Shown here piece after piece: positions 42,294 through 52,898 of a stretch of DNA of 64,000 bases (position 1 is its first letter; each line of letters starts with the position of its first letter). Location of the stretch: contig NZ_BMSK01000005.1 of assembly GCF_014649115.1 (NCBI RefSeq), positions 248,001 through 312,000 on the forward strand. The letters are read 5' to 3'. This stretch comes from Streptomyces eurythermus. GTDB lineage: Bacteria; Actinomycetota; Actinomycetes; Streptomycetales; Streptomycetaceae. The translations under genes and the position numbers were made by a program. Under the pieces are notes generated by a model. The model was not told where the DNA came from. It made no database searches and saw only the letters and a program-made list of their open reading frames with translations.

Positions 42294-43442
42294 CTACTCG
42301 GCGGACTCGTCCAGGGCGCGCAGAACGTCGGCCACCAGGTCCTCCGGGTCCTCCGCGCCGACGGACATCCGGATGAAGCCCTCCGGGACGTCGTCCCCGC
42401 CCCAGCGGCGACGGCGCTCGGCCGTGGACCGCACCCCGCCGAAGCTCGTCGCGTCCTCCACCAGGCGCAGGGCCGCGAGAAAACGCTCGGCACGCGCGCG
42501 CGTGGGCAGCGTGAAGGACACGACACAGCCGTAGCGCCGCATCTGCCGTGCCGCGACCGGGTGCGAGGGGTCGTCGGGCAGACCCGGGTAGCGCAGACCG
42601 GAGACCTCCGGCCGCTGCCGCAGCGCCTCGGCGACCGCCAGGGCGGTGGCGTTCTGCCGGTCGACGCGCAGCTGGAGCGTGGCGATGGACCGGTGCGCGA
42701 GCCATGCCTCCATGGGCCCGGAGATCGCGCCGACGATCTTGCGCCAGCGGCGCACGGCGGCCATCGCCTCGGCGTCGCCGCCGGCCACGTAGCCCAGCAG
42801 GACATCACCGTGACCGGTGAGCTGCTTGGTGCCGCTGGCCACGGAGAAGTCGGCGCCCAGCTCCAGCGGGCGCTGCCCGAGCGGGGTGGCGAGAGTGTTG
42901 TCCACGGCGACCAGCGCGCCACGCGCGTGTGCCGCATCGGCCAGCCGCCGGATGTCGCAGACGTCGAGCCCGGGGTTCGACGGGGACTCGATCCACAGCA
43001 GCCGCGCCCCGTCCAGCAGCTCCAGCTGGGCGTCGCCGCCGGTCGGCGCGGTGCGCACCTCGATGCCGTAGGCCTCCAGCTGGGCGCGGACCAGCGGCAG
43101 CACCTGGTAGCCGTCGGAGGGCAGCACGACCGCGTCGCCGGCGCGCAGCTGCGAGAACAGCACGGAGGAGATCGCCGCCATGCCGGAGGCGAACACCAGC
43201 GTCTCGACGTCCTCCCGCCCCGGTGCCTCCAGCTCGCCTATGGCCCGCTCCAGCAGGGTCCAGGTCGGATTGTCGTCACGGCCGTACGAGTACGGTCCCG
43301 TCACCTCGCCGGGCAGGTGGAAGTGCGCCGCGAACACCGGGCCGGGCAGGGTCGGCTCGTGCTTGACCGGCTCGGGCAGTCCCGCCCGTACCGCGCGCGT
43401 GCCGTCGCCCGTGCGGCCCTCGCCCTTCGTGCCCTCGCTCAT
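42294..43442 (-). CDS. Cys/Met-metabolism PLP enzyme (cystathionine gamma-lyase type)
   Basis: A 382-residue PLP enzyme with the family pattern GPYSYGRDDNPTWTLLERAIGELE, FASGMAAISSVLFS, LLWIESPSNPGLDVCDI, and the cofactor lysine in SVASGTKQLTGHGD (Lys ~212). It likely cleaves or forms a sulfur amino acid such as cystathionine; the exact reaction is not determinable. Its start overlaps the ptpA stop by four bases (ATGA), giving a coupled pair. Confidence 0.85.
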   Translation of the reverse strand: MSEGTKGEGRTGDGTRAVRAGLPEPVKHEPTLPGPVFAAHFHLPGEVTGPYSYGRDDNPTWTLLERAIGELEAPGREDVETLVFASGMAAISSVLFSQLRAGDAVVLPSDGYQVLPLVRAQLEAYGIEVRTAPTGGDAQLELLDGARLLWIESPSNPGLDVCDIRRLADAAHARGALVAVDNTLATPLGQRPLELGADFSVASGTKQLTGHGDVLLGYVAGGDAEAMAAVRRWRKIVGAISGPMEAWLAHRSIATLQLRVDRQNATALAVAEALRQRPEVSGLRYPGLPDDPSHPVAARQMRRYGCVVSFTLPTRARAERFLAALRLVEDATSFGGVRSTAERRRRWGGDDVPEGFIRMSVGAEDPEDLVADVLRALDESAE

Positions 43443-43930
43443 GCGGCCCGTCCTTCCAGTTCGTCCTGTACGGCGGCGAGCAGCCCGCTGCTCGCCGCCT
43501 CCACCATCTCAAGGCACTCCTCGAAGCCGTCCCGGCCCCCGTAGTACGGGTCCGGTACGTCGAGGTCGGGGCCGGCAGCGGGATCGTAGGAACGCAGCAG
43601 GCGGATCTTGCGGGCGTCCTCCTCGGTGGGCGCGAGGCGGCGCAGGGCCCGGAGATGGCCGGTGTCGAGGGCTATCACCAGGTCCAGCCGGGAGAACCAC
43701 GACGGCAGGAACTGGCGGGCCGTGTGCTCGCTGTCGTAGCCGTGTTCCTCCAGGACCGAGACGGTGCGCGGGTCGGCCGGCTCCCCCTCGTGCCAGCCCC
43801 CGGTGCCGGCGCTGTCGACCACCACCAGATCCTCCAGACCGGCCTCCGCCACGCGCGCGCGGAAGACGGATTCGGCCATCGGGGAGCGGCAGATGTTGCC
43901 GGTGCACACGAAACAGACGCGGTAGGTCAT
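43439..43930 (-). CDS. ptpA: Low-molecular-weight protein tyrosine phosphatase PtpA
   Basis: A 163-residue phosphatase with the catalytic P-loop FVCTGNICRSPMAES (residues ~7-21, C-X5-R-S) and the general-acid loop VPDPYYGG (DPYY, ~130). The gene order of this region and this length match PtpA of S. coelicolor, known to affect secondary metabolism and development when overexpressed. It is coupled to the downstream PLP lyase gene by a four-base overlap. Confidence 0.9.
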   Translation of the reverse strand: MTYRVCFVCTGNICRSPMAESVFRARVAEAGLEDLVVVDSAGTGGWHEGEPADPRTVSVLEEHGYDSEHTARQFLPSWFSRLDLVIALDTGHLRALRRLAPTEEDARKIRLLRSYDPAAGPDLDVPDPYYGGRDGFEECLEMVEAASSGLLAAVQDELEGRAA

Positions 43931-43937
43931 GGCGCGC

Positions 43938-44315
43938 TCAGTCCTCGTCGGGCAGGACGACGTGCAGCGCCCAGGAGACGACGGAGACGATCAGGCCGCC
44001 GAGCACGGCCGTCCAGAAGCCCTCCACATGGAAGCTGAGGTCGAGCTTGCCGCACACCCAGGAGGTCAGCAGCAGCATCAGCGCGTTCACGACCAGGGTG
44101 ATCAGCCCGAGGGTCAGGATGAACAGCGGGAAGGTGAGTACCTTCACGATCGGCTTGACCAGCCAGTTGACCAAGCCGAAGATCAACGCGACGGCGATCA
44201 GCGTGCCGGCCTTCTTGGCGGTGCTGTCACCGGTCAGGGTGATCTTGTCGAGCGCCCATACCGAGACCGCCAGTGCACCCGCGTTGGCGATCGTCTTGAC
44301 TAGGAAATTCCTCAT
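43938..44315 (-). CDS. Phage-holin-family (PF04020-like) membrane protein
   Basis: A 125-residue four-helix membrane protein: FLVKTIANAGALAVSVWALDKI, KKAGTLIAVALIFGLVNWLVKPIV, VLTFPLFILTLGLITLVVNALMLLL and FWTAVLGGLIVSVVSWALHVVL. The family is called phage holin IV by annotation, but it is common in bacterial chromosomes and nothing else here is phage-like. Function unknown. Start at ATG 44315. Confidence 0.78.
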   Translation of the reverse strand: MRNFLVKTIANAGALAVSVWALDKITLTGDSTAKKAGTLIAVALIFGLVNWLVKPIVKVLTFPLFILTLGLITLVVNALMLLLTSWVCGKLDLSFHVEGFWTAVLGGLIVSVVSWALHVVLPDED

Positions 44316-44419
44316 GTGTCTGATCGTGGCAGACCAGGCGGAACCCGGCCGGACAGCGGCGGGCGGGGACCGCGAGGAGCAGGGCGACGGCGAGCAGTGA
44401 AGCGAGGACGGCAGCGGCG

Positions 44420-44737
44420 ATGAAGGCATTCCGGCTGGATGACCTGGAGGCGGAGCGCGCCGCCAACGACGGCGCCTACCTGCAGTTCCTGCGCGAGCGG
44501 AACATGTCGGTCGGCCTGTACGCCCTGGACGCGGGCGAGCAGGACCCGCAGAAGCCGCACCACCAGGACGAGGTGTACTTCGTGGTCAGCGGCCGGGCCT
44601 CGCTCACGGTCGGCCTGGAGACGACGCAGGTGGCGCGGGGCAGCGTCGTGTACGTGCCCGCCGGCGTCCCGCACAAGTTCCACCACATCAGCGAGGACCT
44701 CAGGGTGCTCGTCGTGTTCTCTCCGCCCGAGGCGTGA
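44420..44737 (+). CDS. Cupin-domain protein
   Basis: A 105-residue single-cupin protein. The metal-binding motif 1 is KPHHQDEVYFVVSGRASLTVG (H-x-H-x4-E pattern: HHQDE) and motif 2 is PAGVPHKFHHISEDLRVLVVFSPPE. It may be a small metal-dependent enzyme or sensor; substrate unknown. Short upstream spacing to the divergent membrane protein gene. Confidence 0.8.
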   Translation: MKAFRLDDLEAERAANDGAYLQFLRERNMSVGLYALDAGEQDPQKPHHQDEVYFVVSGRASLTVGLETTQVARGSVVYVPAGVPHKFHHISEDLRVLVVFSPPEA

Positions 44738-44870
44738 GCCGGGTTCCCCGGAGCCCCTAGGGGACGGATCAGGGCAGGACGAGGGGTGCCGGGCCCCCGC
44801 TCGGCCCCTTCGCGGCCCTAGCATCGAGTGCGTACCACAGACAACGCACGAGAGCGCAAAGGACGAGGCG

Positions 44871-45083
44871 ATGCGAGAGATCTTCGCGGGGCTGCCGTGG
44901 TGGGTGAAGTGGGTCGCGGTGCCGGTCATCGCCCTGGTCGTGTTCGGCGGTCTGATAGCGAGCGTGATCGGGTTCGTGATCGGCCTGCTGTTCAAGGCGC
45001 TGATCTTCGTCGCCCTGGTCGGCGGCCTGATCTACATCGTGCGGAAGTTCACCGGCAACTCCTCGTCGCGCAGCGGGTGGTGA
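44871..45083 (+). CDS. Small DUF5326-like membrane protein
   Basis: A 70-residue protein with a short N-terminal amphipathic stretch (MREIFAGLPWWVKWVAVP) and hydrophobic segments VIALVVFGGLIASVIGFVIGLLFKALIFVALVGGLIYIV ending in a basic tail. It resembles the DUF5326 family of actinobacteria; function unknown. The ATG at 44871 has a GGACGAGG site. Confidence 0.7.
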   Translation: MREIFAGLPWWVKWVAVPVIALVVFGGLIASVIGFVIGLLFKALIFVALVGGLIYIVRKFTGNSSSRSGW

Positions 45084-45118
45084 GACACCCGGTCATCGGT
45101 CAGCGGTGACGGGGGCGG

Positions 45119-45136
45119 TTCCCTCGGGGGAGGGAA
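45119..45136 (+). terminator. Terminator after small membrane protein gene
   Basis: Arms TTCCCTC (45119-45125) and GAGGGAA (45130-45136) around GGGG, followed by GTTT. Confidence 0.65.
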
Positions 45137-45268
45137 GTTTCGGTCCGGAGCGGTTCCGGCGCGGTTGCGGACGGTTAAAGTCCGGAACCCCCCACAGGCT
45201 CCGGCTCCGTGGGCGGCGACACCTCCCGTGCACGTCCTCTCGCACGGGCTCCCCCTCGCGCTTCGGGA

Positions 45269-46243
45269 GTGACCCCCTTGGCCATCGTCGACACCGCACC
45301 GGCAGCACCCCCCGCACCCGCCGTCGCACCGCGCCCCTGCGCACCCCCTCTCCAGCGATCGCCGTCCCCGCTCGTCCCCGGCCAGGGCTCCGCGCCCGCG
45401 GCGGACAGCCCCGGTCCGCCGCCCGCCGCGGATGTCTGCGGGCCACCGTCCTCCGCGGGCCGGCCGGCACCGCGCCCCGCGGCCGCGCCCGTGCCCGCCG
45501 CCACGCTCATCGGCTCCGTCCAGCGCGCCATGCGCCTGCTGGAGACCGTCGCCTCGCACACCTACGGCGCCCCCGCCAAACAACTCGCCCGCGAGACCGG
45601 GCTCGCCCTGCCCACCACCTACCACCTGCTGCGCACCCTGGTGCACGAGGGCTATCTGCACCGGGACAAGGGGCTGTTCTTCCTCGGTGACGCCGCCGAG
45701 CGCCTGGCCCGCGGCGGAGCGCAGCAGAAACGTCGCAGCATGGTGGCGGACACGCTCGCGCACTGGCGCGATTCCATCGGTGTGCCGATCTATTACGCGT
45801 TGTACCGGGACGGCGAGATCGAGGTCATGTGCGTCTCCGCCTCCCGGCAGGCACCGGCGGTCGAGGAATGGGCGGACTTCCGCGAGACCGGCCATGCCCA
45901 CGCCATCGGGCAGTGCCTGCTCTCCCAGCTCGACGAGGAGGCGCGGCGCGACCATCTCGCGCGCTACCCCGTCCGGCCCCTCACGCCGTACACCGTGCGG
46001 GACGACGACGCGCTGCTCCGGCGGCTGGCCCGGACCCGCCGGATGGAGCCGACGGTGGAGCGCCAGGAGTACGCCGTCGGGACGGTCTGCGCGGCGGTCC
46101 CCATCACGGTCGGCGCCACCGCGGCCACGATGGCCCTCTCGCTCCCCGCCCACCAGGCGGACCGGCTGCTGCCCGCCGCCCGTCGGCTGCAGACGGAGAT
46201 CGGGCGTCACCTGGGCACGCTCACGCTCTCTATCAGTATCTGA
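45269..46243 (+). CDS. ssgR: SsgR, IclR-type activator of ssgA
   Basis: An IclR-family regulator of 324 residues, with a long Ala/Pro-rich N-terminal extension of ~95 residues before the HTH (SVQRAMRLLETVASHTYGAPAKQLARETGLALPTTYHLLRTLVHEGYL) and the ligand-binding domain after it. It lies directly upstream of ssgA in the same orientation; in S. coelicolor the IclR-type SsgR (SCO3925) activates ssgA (SCO3926) during development, which fits. Start uncertain: GTG 45269 chosen, GTG 45209 also open. An upstream start without the extension is not obvious. Confidence 0.84.
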   Translation: MTPLAIVDTAPAAPPAPAVAPRPCAPPLQRSPSPLVPGQGSAPAADSPGPPPAADVCGPPSSAGRPAPRPAAAPVPAATLIGSVQRAMRLLETVASHTYGAPAKQLARETGLALPTTYHLLRTLVHEGYLHRDKGLFFLGDAAERLARGGAQQKRRSMVADTLAHWRDSIGVPIYYALYRDGEIEVMCVSASRQAPAVEEWADFRETGHAHAIGQCLLSQLDEEARRDHLARYPVRPLTPYTVRDDDALLRRLARTRRMEPTVERQEYAVGTVCAAVPITVGATAATMALSLPAHQADRLLPAARRLQTEIGRHLGTLTLSISI

Positions 46244-46342
46244 AAACTCACTCCTTGTAATCCACTGTGTACGTTCAGCTAGATTTGAGCACGGTCAGAG
46301 GGATCGATCCCGGCCAGTCGACGTCATATGACGGGGTAGTCA

Positions 46343-46780
46343 ATGCGCGAGTCCGTACAGGCAGAAGTCATGATGAGCTTTCTCGTGTCGGAGGAGCTCT
46401 CCTTCCGCATCCCGGTGGAGTTGCGCTACGAGACCAGTGATCCCTATGCCGTACGGCTCACCTTTCATCTGCCCGGCGACGCGCCGGTGACCTGGGCCTT
46501 CGGGCGCGAGCTGCTGGTCGACGGGGTCGGCCGTCCGTGCGGGGAGGGCGACGTGCGCATCTCCCCCGCCGATTCCGAGGTGCTGGGCGAGGTGCTGATC
46601 CGCCTTCAGGTCGGCGGGGACCACGCCCTCTTCCGCTCGTCGGCACCCCCGCTCGTGGCCTTCCTCGACCGCACGGACAAGCTGGTGCCGCTCGGCCAGG
46701 AGGGCGCCCTGGCCGATTTCGACGCGCATCTGGACGAGGCCCTGGACCGCATCCTGGCCGAGGAGCAGAGCGCCGGCTGA
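46343..46780 (+). CDS. ssgA: SsgA, SALP-family sporulation septation protein
   Basis: A 145-residue SsgA-like protein (SALP), found only in sporulating actinobacteria. The conserved core FRIPVELRYETSDPYAVRLTFHLPGDAPVTWAFGRELL and PLVAFLDRTDKLVPLGQE and the C-terminal DEALDRILAEEQ match SsgA of S. coelicolor nearly end to end. SsgA activates septation in aerial hyphae, together with SsgB helping place FtsZ. It follows ssgR by 99 bases. Confidence 0.95.
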   Translation: MRESVQAEVMMSFLVSEELSFRIPVELRYETSDPYAVRLTFHLPGDAPVTWAFGRELLVDGVGRPCGEGDVRISPADSEVLGEVLIRLQVGGDHALFRSSAPPLVAFLDRTDKLVPLGQEGALADFDAHLDEALDRILAEEQSAG

Positions 46781-46921
46781 AGCGCTACGGCGAGGGGGCG
46801 CTCCGCCGGTCCCGCGCGCCGCGCCGCAGGAACGCTTCTGCGCGACGAGTACCGGTCTCGGCGGCGCCCACCACGCTGCCGGACCGGGCGACGCTCATCG
46901 CGGCGCCAGGATCGCCGGCAC

Positions 46922-48364
46922 TCACCGCTTCCGGCGCCGCCCCCGGCCCCCGCGCGCCGGCGCGGGCCGGGCCCCGGCGGATGCCCCGACCGTCCCGGCG
47001 TCCGGGGCGGCCCGGTCGGCCGACACCACCAGCGCGGCCAGCGCCGTGGTGACCGGCACCGAGGCGACCAGGCCGATCGAGCCCACCAGCGTGCGCACGA
47101 TCTCCTCGGCCACCAGCTCGCTGTTGGCCACGGTCCCGACGCTGCTCTGCGCGATCGAGAACAACAGCAGCAACGGCAGCGCGGCACCGGCGTAGGCGAG
47201 CACCAGGGTGTTGACCACGGACGCGATGTGGTCGCGGCCGATCCGGATCCCCGCCCGGTACAGCCCGCGCCAGCCCATCGACGGGTTGGCCTCGTGCAGC
47301 TCCCAGACGGCCGAGGTCTGGGTCACCGTCACATCGTCCAGGACGCCGAGCGAACCGATGATGACCCCGGCCAGCAGCAGACCGCTCATGTCGATCGACG
47401 GATACAGGCCGTGGATCAGACCGGTGTTGTCGTCCGTGTTGCCGGTCAGCGCGGCCCACCCGATGAACAGCGAGCCGAGCACACCGATCAGCGCCAGCGA
47501 TATCAGCGTGCCGAGCACCGCCACCGAGGTACGGGCCGACAGCCCGTGACACAGATACAGGGCGATCAGCATGATGGCGCTCGATCCGACCACGGCCACC
47601 AGCAGCGGGTTCGACCCCTCGAGGATCGCCGGCAGGATGAACAGCGTCAGCACCAGGAAGCTGACGGCCAGCGCGACCAGCGCCATGACACCGCGCAGCC
47701 GGCCCACCAGCACCACGGCCACCGCGAAGATCCCCGCGAGCAGCGTCATGGGGAACTTCCGGTTCACATCGGTCACCGCGTACTGCAGCTCCTTCGGCGC
47801 CGAGGGCTCGTAGGCGACGACGACCTTCTCGTCCTGGTGGAGCTGGCGCGACTGGTCCGGCTGCACGATCTCGGTGAAGGTACGGCCCTTGTCCTTGCCG
47901 GTGTCGACCCGGATGGTGGCCTTCTTGCAGGTGCCGTCGGCCTGCTGCTGCGCCGAACTGCCCTCGGCCGTGGAGGTGTCACCGGTCGGGGGCACCCCGG
48001 AGGCGTTCGCCGACGCGCAGCTCAGCTCCACGATCCGGGTGACCGTGGCCTGCTGGGTCTGCCGGTCGAAGCCGACGCCGGTCCGCTTGTGGGCCGGGGC
48101 CTGTCCGGGCCAGAGCACCACGAGGCCGACCAGGACCGCCGCGGTGAAGGGGACCAGGATCGCCGCGATGACCTTGCGCAGATGCTGGGAGACGGGAGCG
48201 GCGGGGCTGTGGCTGTGGCTGTGACCGTGCGCGTGTCCCTGCCCGGAAGCGGCGCCATGGCCGCCGGTCTTGGCGGCCTGGTGACCGTGCCCGGTGCCCT
48301 GCTCCGCGGCGTCTCGGCGGTGCGGTTCGGGAGGCTGGTAGGGGTACTGCTCCATGCTGGTCAC
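46922..48364 (-). CDS. YibE/F-family membrane protein with His-rich N-terminus
   Basis: A 480-residue membrane protein. Residues 1-60 are disordered and very rich in His and Gly (GHGHQAAKTGGHGAASGQGHAHGHSHSHS), followed by one helix (VIAAILVPFTAAVLVGLVVLW), an extracytoplasmic domain (~85-200) and about eight further helices from VNRKFPMTLLAGIFAVAVVLVGRL on. The membrane core matches the YibE/F family. Function is unknown; the His-rich start suggests metal binding (inference). The start may be GTG 48364 or ATG 48355. Confidence 0.78.
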   Translation of the reverse strand: MTSMEQYPYQPPEPHRRDAAEQGTGHGHQAAKTGGHGAASGQGHAHGHSHSHSPAAPVSQHLRKVIAAILVPFTAAVLVGLVVLWPGQAPAHKRTGVGFDRQTQQATVTRIVELSCASANASGVPPTGDTSTAEGSSAQQQADGTCKKATIRVDTGKDKGRTFTEIVQPDQSRQLHQDEKVVVAYEPSAPKELQYAVTDVNRKFPMTLLAGIFAVAVVLVGRLRGVMALVALAVSFLVLTLFILPAILEGSNPLLVAVVGSSAIMLIALYLCHGLSARTSVAVLGTLISLALIGVLGSLFIGWAALTGNTDDNTGLIHGLYPSIDMSGLLLAGVIIGSLGVLDDVTVTQTSAVWELHEANPSMGWRGLYRAGIRIGRDHIASVVNTLVLAYAGAALPLLLLFSIAQSSVGTVANSELVAEEIVRTLVGSIGLVASVPVTTALAALVVSADRAAPDAGTVGASAGARPAPARGGRGRRRKR

Positions 48365-48445
48365 TGCCCGATCATCCCAAGAACGCAGGGGGGCCCACTG
48401 TTCACCGCGCCATACATGGCGCTAGCGTGGAGGCACCTTTTGCAC

Positions 48446-50392
<1,947 letters not shown>

Positions 50393-50407
50393 ACCGGCCC
50401 ACCGTGA

Positions 50408-50441
50408 GCGCACCGCGCCGGCTCGGCCGTGCGCGGTGCGC
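50408..50441 (+). terminator. Terminator after thiC
   Basis: Perfect 11-base arms GCGCACCGCGC (50408-50418) and GCGCGGTGCGC (50431-50441), just beyond the thiC stop and before the convergent gene end. Confidence 0.8.
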
Positions 50442-50489
50442 GACCGGGTCGCCCGGTGTCCGGCCGGGTCACGCCGGTACGCGGCCGGA

Positions 50490-51350
50490 CTACTCGGGGC
50501 GGTGTTCCGGGCCGCCGAAGTCCGGGCTCGTGTAGTCGGGGCTGGTGAAGCGCGGGCGGCCCGGCGCCGCGCCGTCGCCCGGGCTGCTGAAGCCGGGCCG
50601 GTCGTAGCCCAGACGCGGGATGCGGCCGCTCGGTGCGGACGGGACCGGGTGCTGTGCGCCGGCCGGGCCTGCCTCGGCCAGTGCCTCCCGGAGGAAGGGC
50701 AGGATGCCCCGCTCCAGCAGGGCGTCCCGCCAGGCCTCTCTGGCCCGCTCCAACTCCGCCTCGTCCGCCCTGTCCAGGGCCCGGGCGTTCGCCGGGGCAC
50801 GGTTGCGCAGGGCGGCGAGCAGCAGTCCGGCGGCGGCGACCAGGGCCGTCGCCGCGGTCAGCGCGCCGAACACCCAGCCGGTGGCGAGCAGGGTGCGGGC
50901 GAGGGTCTGCCCGGAGCTCAACGCCCGCAGGACGTAGCCGACGAGCAGGAAGATCGCCGCGGCCGTCCCGGAGAGGACGGGCGCCAGCACGGCGAGGACC
51001 GCGGCGGCGCCCGCGCCGGTGTCCTCGGCCGCCTCGTCGGGCGGGGCGCCCGTGTCCGGCGCGGTCGGACCAGAGGACGCGGCAGCGGAGTCGCCGGTGG
51101 CCGCCGGGGCGGACAGCGCCGGGTGGCGCGGTGTGTCGCGGAGTTCGGCGTAGCGCCGGTACTCGGCCGCCGCGACCGCTGTGATCAGGGCGGACGCGTC
51201 CAGTGCCATGGTGCGCAGTTGAGCGGTGGTCAGCGGTCTGCCGCCGGCGGCCGGATCCGGTCGGTGCGGTGCGGTGCGGAGCGCCTCGTCGAGCAGCCGC
51301 TCGAATTCCCGGATGTCCTCGCTCTTCAGGTGCTGCGGAAGGCTGTTCAT
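50490..51350 (-). CDS. Membrane protein of unknown function
   Basis: A 286-residue protein: a soluble acidic N-terminal half (MNSLPQHLKSEDIREFERLLDEALRT) with an Ala-rich region, two or three hydrophobic helices (AAAVLAVLAPVLSGTAAAIFLLVGYVL; LARTLLATGWVFGALTAATALVAAAGLLLAAL), then a charged stretch (DRADEAELERAREAWRDALLERGILPFL) and a C-terminal FTSPDYTSPDFGGPE repeat. I do not recognise a family. The ATG at 51350 follows GGGGG at a suitable spacing. Confidence 0.68.
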   Translation of the reverse strand: MNSLPQHLKSEDIREFERLLDEALRTAPHRPDPAAGGRPLTTAQLRTMALDASALITAVAAAEYRRYAELRDTPRHPALSAPAATGDSAAASSGPTAPDTGAPPDEAAEDTGAGAAAVLAVLAPVLSGTAAAIFLLVGYVLRALSSGQTLARTLLATGWVFGALTAATALVAAAGLLLAALRNRAPANARALDRADEAELERAREAWRDALLERGILPFLREALAEAGPAGAQHPVPSAPSGRIPRLGYDRPGFSSPGDGAAPGRPRFTSPDYTSPDFGGPEHRPE

Positions 51351-51537
51351 CTGCATCCCCCGATGCTCCGTAGGGCTTGGGGCTCGCGCGTCGGCTGCCG
51401 TCGGGCAAAAACGGAGGGGAGCCTGCTACGGACAAGCCGATGGTAGAGCCGTGATGGCGCGCGATGACAGGGGATTGCCGGAAATTGCCCTCCGGCCTGC
51501 GCGTACGCGGTCCCGGGGACGCCTGGCCGGGGAACGC

Positions 51538-52617
51538 TCAGTCGTTCAGCGGCAGTTGCTGGACCAGCAGCTTTCCGGCCATGGTCACTCCGCCGTCCAT
51601 GGCGATGGCGAGCCCGTCGGCGTAGACGTGCGGCCCCTCGACGACCGGGCCGGTGCCCTCCTCGCCGTCCTCGGAGCCGACCTCGCCGAGGAGGTAGGGG
51701 ATGGGGCTGTGCCCGTGAACGACGCGGGTGCCGCCGTACGTGTCGAGGAGGGTGCGCACGGCGTCGGCGCCGCCCTCGTCGCGGAAGGAGAAGCGCTTGG
51801 TGAACTTGCGGAACAGGTCCCAGACCTCGTCGGCGTCGTTACGGGTCAGGGTCTCGCGGACGGTGTCGTTGACCGCCTCGATGGAGTCGCCGTAGTCGAG
51901 GTAGGCGGTGGTGTCGGAGTGGATGAGCAGATAGCCGTCGACCACCTCCACGGCGTCGAGGCGGGCCATCCACTGCAGATGGTGGTCCTGGAGGCGGTCC
52001 ATGTCGGTCTTCTGGCCGCCGTTGAGCAGCCAGGCCGCCTGGAAGGTGGCGGTGCCCGCTCCGGAGTTGACGGGCGTGTCGCCGAACCGTTTGGCGCCGA
52101 GCAGCAGCAGTTCGTGGTTGCCCATGAGGGCCTTGCAGTAACCGCCTGCCGCGGCGGCCTCGGCGGACAGCCGCATGACCAGGTCGATGACACCGATGCC
52201 GTCCGGGCCGCGGTCGGTGAAGTCACCGAGGAACCACAGCCGGGTGGTGCCGGCGCACCACTGGCCCGAGGCGTCGATCAGGCCCTGCTCCTGCAGGGCG
52301 GCCACCAGCTCGTCCAGGTAGCCGTGGACGTCGCCGACGACGTAGAGCGGTCCGGGCCCGGTCGCGGGCTGCGGGGCCGGCGGGGCGGGGACCGGCTCGA
52401 CGGGGAGCTGGAGGGTGTCACCGCGGTTGATGACCGGCAGGTCGCGCTGGGTGGGGGTGTAGCCCTCGGGGTACGCCTCGTCGCCGGCCGGGACGGCGTT
52501 GCCGGGGTGGGTGCCGCCGGCGTACGGACCGGTCTCGTGTACGTACGCGGGTACCCGGAAGTCGCGCAGCGTCGCCGTCCGCTCCGCCTCGGGTCCCTGA
52601 CCGGCCCCCTGAGTCAT
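51538..52617 (-). CDS. Calcineurin-like metallophosphoesterase
   Basis: A 359-residue protein with the metallophosphoesterase metal motifs VVGDVHGYLDEL (D-x-H), LGDFTDRGPDG (GDxxDRG), MGNHELLLLG (GNHE) and VVHGHSPIPYL (GHxP). An N-terminal ~95-residue Pro-rich region precedes the catalytic core. It may dephosphorylate a nucleotide or protein phosphate; the substrate is unknown. The ATG at 52617 has a GGAGGGG site. Confidence 0.85.
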   Translation of the reverse strand: MTQGAGQGPEAERTATLRDFRVPAYVHETGPYAGGTHPGNAVPAGDEAYPEGYTPTQRDLPVINRGDTLQLPVEPVPAPPAPQPATGPGPLYVVGDVHGYLDELVAALQEQGLIDASGQWCAGTTRLWFLGDFTDRGPDGIGVIDLVMRLSAEAAAAGGYCKALMGNHELLLLGAKRFGDTPVNSGAGTATFQAAWLLNGGQKTDMDRLQDHHLQWMARLDAVEVVDGYLLIHSDTTAYLDYGDSIEAVNDTVRETLTRNDADEVWDLFRKFTKRFSFRDEGGADAVRTLLDTYGGTRVVHGHSPIPYLLGEVGSEDGEEGTGPVVEGPHVYADGLAIAMDGGVTMAGKLLVQQLPLND

Positions 52618-52876
52618 CAGACCCCTCCACCATCGCGCCGCATCTGCACCGCTTCGGACTGCCTGGTCGCAGCGGTCCGCGGTGTCGTGGGGCCCATCAT
52701 AGGAATGCGCGTCGCGCCGTGTGATGACCCAGGGGTGGTGAATCGGAACAAGACTCCGGTTCACCGCGGCTTTCGCCCTGTTTGGGCAGATGTTCGACCG
52801 GCTGTGGGCCGATTGGTCCCCCGGCCGACCGGTTCTCGCGCCGCACCGGACGCGCCCCGTGTCGCGTCCGCCGTGC

Positions 52877-52898
52877 CGCCCCGGGACGTCCCGGGGCG
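52877..52898 (-). terminator. Perfect palindrome terminator of LacI gene
   Basis: A 22-base exact palindrome centred on GGGACGTCCC, immediately following the lacI-family gene stop on the minus strand. Confidence 0.75.

Noticed and set aside
43938..44315. Phage holin as evidence for a prophage
   Set aside because: The family name is historical; no integrase, structural, lysis or attachment sites are present around it.
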